Origin: Sphingomonas sp. AX6
Lineage (GTDB): Bacteria > Pseudomonadota > Alphaproteobacteria > Sphingomonadales > Sphingomonadaceae
Length of the DNA: 64,000 nt
Direction: 5' to 3'
NCBI RefSeq assembly: GCF_902506605.1
Contig: NZ_LR733979.1
Coordinates: 1,841,455-1,905,454, forward strand
The notes under the pieces were generated by a model. It searched no databases and was not told where the DNA came from. It saw only the letters and a list, made by a program, of their open reading frames with translations. The translations under genes and the position numbers were made by a program. Shown here one piece after another: positions 59,538-64,000 of the stretch (the first letter of the stretch is position 1; each line of letters begins with the position of its first letter).

Positions 59538-62504
59538 TTATTTGAAGCTGACGCGTGCGCCTGCGTAGAAATAGCGACCGATCGCACCGAAGGGATAGGC
59601 GGCAGAGCCGATATCACCCTGTTCGTTGGTGAAGTTGTTGACGCCACCATAGAAGCGGAACTGCTCGTTCACGTCGATCGCCGCCTGGAAATCATGCTCG
59701 AACCGCTCGCGGAAGAACAGGAACTCGGGGTCGGAGATATCCGGGTTCGCGCGCACCTGATCCGCCGTGAAGCGACGCGTCTTGCTGAAATAGTTGAGAC
59801 CATAATTCAGCGACAACGTTCCATTCGACCAAGCCAGATCGAGCTGACCCGAATATTCGGGCGAGAGCCGTTCCAGCTTGTCGCTTTCGGCCTCCGCACC
59901 GGGCGTCGGCACGAAAGTCAGCTTGTCGAGATAATTGCCCTTCAGCGAGAAGCTGAAGTCTCCGACGTTATCGACATTGAACAGGTAATTGACCTGGACG
60001 TCGAGACCGGCGGTTTCGAACGCGGCAACGTTTTGAGGACCGACAAGATAATCGCTGACATAGCCGGTCGTCGAACTACGTGTGATGCTGTCGCAGAACA
60101 CATTGTTCAGGTCGGGCTGATCAACGCAGAGATCAACGATTTCCTGAGCGGTTGCGGTGCGAACCGCATCCTCCAGCTTGATGTCGTACCAGTCCGCCGT
60201 GATGGTCAGTCCTGGAACAAAGCGCGGCTGGAGCACCGCCCCCACCGTCCAGGTCCGTGCGGTTTCCTCATTCAGGTCACGGTTGCCGCCAACACGACCT
60301 GGCAGGCTGACCGTTGCGGTCGGATCGCTTGTGGGACTGAACGTTGTCGGATTGATGCCGAGCGCCGTCAGAGCTGCAGTGCAGTTGGCCTGACGGAACT
60401 GTGTGCCTTCGGGGATGTTCACCGGGTCACACGGATCGTCAATGAACGAGAAGGTGCCGTTAGTCGGCGAGAACAGTTCCGAGATGTTGGGTGCGCGGAC
60501 TGCCTGCGAATAGGTACCACGAACGCGGAAGTCCCGCACCGGCGCATAGACACCGCCAAAGGCATATGTCGTTGTGCCACCCACTGTCGAATAATCGGAC
60601 AGGCGCAGCGCAGCGTTGAATTCGAGCAGTTCGGCGAAGGGCTGATTGCGGAACAGCGGCACGCGCAATTCGGCAAAGCCTTCGATTACGTCAAATTCGC
60701 CGCTTTCGGGCGCGATCTGCGCGATATCGAGCAACGCGCCCTGCTGAAGGAAGGGATCGGAGACATAGTCGCTGATCTCTTTGCGATATTCACCGCCTAG
60801 CGCAAAGGCGATCGGGCCACCCGGCAATTCGAAGAACTGACCGAAATCGCCCGAGATCGAGCCCGACACGACATGCTGCTGAACCTTCACCCGGTTGAGC
60901 AGATCGACGTTGATGAAATCAAGCGCCGCTTGGCTGCGGACGTTTTCACCCAGGATGTTGAGCGGCACGCATTCGCCGGGATTGAACGTAGTCGGCGGCG
61001 CGTCCCAGTTGTTTGGATCGATATTCGCCGTCGGATCGAGGGCAATGCGGCACACGATCTGACCTGTCGCCGGATCGCGCACTGCGTCCAGCGCCGCGAA
61101 ATAACGATCCCCAAGACGATAGTTGGTGCTGAAGAACGTGCTATCTGTCACGCCATAGGTGTAGGACAGGTCATAGCGCGCATTTTCGCTGATCTCACCA
61201 TCTGCACCGATCACGCCGCGCCAGGTTTCGCGAGTCGTGGTTTCGCCGCGTACGCCCAGATCGAAGTTATCGCGGGAAATGAAGGCACCGTCCGTCGTGT
61301 TCGCAGCGCCGAATCGATCCTGCAGATATGCATTGTCGGATGCCAGATAAGTGTAAAAATCGAAGCTTGGCTGAGCGACGGTGAAGCTTTCGATATTCGT
61401 GTATTTGCCCTGCGCGTAAATACGCAGAGCCGGGGAAACTTCGAAGCTGCTCAAGACATTAATATTGTGGATGCGGTTTTGGGGCTGAAGGTCACCTTGA
61501 TAACCTGCCAATGGCGTGCTGCTGCCGCCCTGGGTTAAGCCTCCGGAACTCGGAAGCAACCGCCCCCGGTCGTACACGCCGCCGGAACCCGTGAAATCAG
61601 GTGCGAAATCCAAATCTAGATCGACGGCACCATCACGCGAACTATCGGCGTAACGCAGGTTGTTGAGCAGGATCCGATCGAACACGCTGGGGTTGTCGGC
61701 ACCTGGCAAGTCATCCGGATTCTGGACGAAGCCGAACGTGCGAAGCGGATCGCCGGTGCGCGCGCGATTGAACGAATTGACGCGGTCGTCTTCGGTGAAT
61801 TCATAGTTGATTGCGACGTTGCCGCGGTCGCCCGCGAAATTCTGACCCGCCGTGATCGACACGAACCGGTTGCCTGCGTCACCCTCTTCCGAGATGCCCG
61901 CCTGACCGCTGGCTTCGATGCCTTCGAAGTTGCGCTTCAGGATGAAATTGACAACGCCCGACACGCCATCGGCACCGTAGACGGCCGAAGCACCGCCGGT
62001 CTGAACGTCGATCCGCTCAACGAGCGCCTTCGGGATCGTATTGATGTCGACCGATGCCGAACCCGGCAAGCCCGCGACATGACGACGCCCATCGACCAGT
62101 ACCAGCGTACGCGCCGTACCCAGATTGCGAAGGTTGAGCAGGTTGACGCCGGTCGCGCCGAAATCGCCGGTAGAACCGGATTGATCCGCACTGGTGCTCG
62201 ATCCAAGAAGCGCCGGATTCTGAACCAGGAAATCGGTCAGGTTGGTCCGGCCCGACTGGGCCAGCGATTCAGCGCCATAGGATACGACAGGATTGGGGTT
62301 GTCGATTTCGGGACGCGGAATGCGCGAACCAGTAACGACAATCTCGCCGCCACTGGTCTGATCATCGGCTTCCTGATCGGGCAGCGCGGTTTCGGTCTGC
62401 GACGTCGAATCCTGCGCCATAGCCGCCGACGTCAGGCCAACCGATCCCAGCGCCATGGCGGACAACGCAACGCCAACACGCAAACGCGACGAGAAAAGCA
62501 ACAT
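59538..62504 (-). CDS. TonB-dependent receptor, large sphingomonad type
   Basis: A 988-residue outer-membrane receptor. Signal peptide through ALSAMALGSVGLTSAAMAQ; then a TonB-box-like GGEIVVTGSRIPRP near residue 55, a plug domain with LRNLGTARTLVLVDGRRHV and VQTGGASAVYGADGVSGVVN, and a 22-strand-type barrel to the C-terminus (GARVSFK). The size and GRRHV plug style fit sphingomonad receptors for sugars, peptides or other organics rather than the smaller siderophore receptors. The longest frame begins at a TTG; the ATG at 62504 with AAAGGG upstream is preferred. No ligand genes adjoin it. Confidence 0.92.
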   Translation of the reverse strand: MLLFSSRLRVGVALSAMALGSVGLTSAAMAQDSTSQTETALPDQEADDQTSGGEIVVTGSRIPRPEIDNPNPVVSYGAESLAQSGRTNLTDFLVQNPALLGSSTSADQSGSTGDFGATGVNLLNLRNLGTARTLVLVDGRRHVAGLPGSASVDINTIPKALVERIDVQTGGASAVYGADGVSGVVNFILKRNFEGIEASGQAGISEEGDAGNRFVSITAGQNFAGDRGNVAINYEFTEDDRVNSFNRARTGDPLRTFGFVQNPDDLPGADNPSVFDRILLNNLRYADSSRDGAVDLDLDFAPDFTGSGGVYDRGRLLPSSGGLTQGGSSTPLAGYQGDLQPQNRIHNINVLSSFEVSPALRIYAQGKYTNIESFTVAQPSFDFYTYLASDNAYLQDRFGAANTTDGAFISRDNFDLGVRGETTTRETWRGVIGADGEISENARYDLSYTYGVTDSTFFSTNYRLGDRYFAALDAVRDPATGQIVCRIALDPTANIDPNNWDAPPTTFNPGECVPLNILGENVRSQAALDFINVDLLNRVKVQQHVVSGSISGDFGQFFELPGGPIAFALGGEYRKEISDYVSDPFLQQGALLDIAQIAPESGEFDVIEGFAELRVPLFRNQPFAELLEFNAALRLSDYSTVGGTTTYAFGGVYAPVRDFRVRGTYSQAVRAPNISELFSPTNGTFSFIDDPCDPVNIPEGTQFRQANCTAALTALGINPTTFSPTSDPTATVSLPGRVGGNRDLNEETARTWTVGAVLQPRFVPGLTITADWYDIKLEDAVRTATAQEIVDLCVDQPDLNNVFCDSITRSSTTGYVSDYLVGPQNVAAFETAGLDVQVNYLFNVDNVGDFSFSLKGNYLDKLTFVPTPGAEAESDKLERLSPEYSGQLDLAWSNGTLSLNYGLNYFSKTRRFTADQVRANPDISDPEFLFFRERFEHDFQAAIDVNEQFRFYGGVNNFTNEQGDIGSAAYPFGAIGRYFYAGARVSFK

Positions 62505-62619
62505 AACAACCCTTTGCAATTAGACTTTGGTCTGAATGCTTCCAAAGCACCGCGCGCGCACACGCGCAACCAAGCCCCATCGTTTTATTCAACGCCTGTT
62601 GACTTTATGCCACACGAAA

Positions 62620-62653
62620 CGGGCCGCGCTCGCCGGATGGCGGGCGCGGCCCG
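62620..62653. terminator. hairpin downstream of ahcY
   Basis: CGGGCCGCGC-T-CGCC, loop GGAT, GGCG-G-GCGCGGCCCG: a 14-bp stem with one mismatch, 28 bp past the ahcY stop. On the minus strand it is followed by GTTTCG only, so the U-run is weak. The rest of 62505-62680 contains an alternating GC run (62550-62565) and the presumed TonB-receptor promoter; no riboswitch is recognised. Confidence 0.65.
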
Positions 62654-62680
62654 GATGACGTTACGGAAACGCTACGAAAA

Positions 62681-64000
<1,320 letters not shown>

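Noticed and set aside
62505..62680. Possible cobalamin-type riboswitch before the TonB receptor or SAH/SAM element near ahcY
   Set aside because: No conserved boxes recognisable. The only structured element is a hairpin in terminator position behind ahcY, and the 5' end of ahcY is outside the window.

Overview
The window looks like a piece of the main chromosome of a sphingomonad (alphaproteobacterium, Sphingomonas or a close relative). The DNA is GC-rich and gene-dense. The gene neighbourhoods are typical of the group: ffh/rpsP/rimM, divL-tsaE-amgK-murU-addB-addA-trxA, and chpT beside a JAMM gene. It also has a large TonB receptor, DUF1465/DUF465 genes, and dispersed palindromic repeats of the kind common in sphingomonad intergenic DNA. 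This assignment rests on gene content and sequence style only; no search was run. I see no prophage, insertion sequence, CRISPR array or replication origin.

Layout. 0-8 kb: an LpoA-like lipoprotein gene diverging from rsmI-(hypothetical)-yraN-gshB-dedA, then xerC, a gamma-carbonic-anhydrase homologue, a membrane protein and a nitronate monooxygenase. 8-12 kb: DUF1465 (RcdA-type), two DUF465 genes, PilZ, a one-cysteine DksA, a Ser/Thr/Gly-repeat protein with a PEP-CTERM-like tail, and a host-attachment-family protein. 12-20 kb: serS, surE, an NlpD-like lipoprotein, a K+ channel, rimO, ilvA and bpt. 20-30 kb: a DUF2946-like/PepSY pair, rimM-rpsP-ffh on the minus strand, a GGDEF-EAL protein, DUF924, mtaB-ftsY and yciB. 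30-37.6 kb: sodB, chpT with a JAMM protein, rluD, rpoH, a cupin, small proteins, a GT4 glycosyltransferase and a PadR-DUF2218 operon. 37.6-48 kb: rarA, a serine hydrolase, a DUF429-like protein, tRNA-Thr(TGT), an AAC(3)-like acetyltransferase, DUF6356, an FAD/NAD(P)-binding protein, argJ, a HerA-like ATPase and asd. 48-59.4 kb: a long minus-strand run divL-tsaE-amgK-murU-addB-addA, with trxA beyond it. 59.5-64 kb: a TonB-dependent receptor and a 5'-truncated ahcY.

How the genes work together. Three proteins point to the CtrA cell-cycle circuit: a DivL-type kinase with Tyr at the histidine phospho-acceptor position, the ChpT phosphotransferase, and a DUF1465/RcdA-type protein. PilZ and GGDEF-EAL proteins add c-di-GMP signalling. 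SRP-dependent targeting is represented by ffh and ftsY, cell-wall recycling by amgK-murU, and recombination or fork repair by addAB, rarA and xerC. Translation and RNA modification are covered by rsmI, rimO, mtaB, rluD, rimM, serS and tsaE.

The most distinctive non-genic structure is a set of more than a dozen dispersed, mostly paired palindromic repeats in several sequence families. In three places they reach into gene function: the C-terminus of MtaB, the N-terminus of RimM, and the ribosome binding site of surE.
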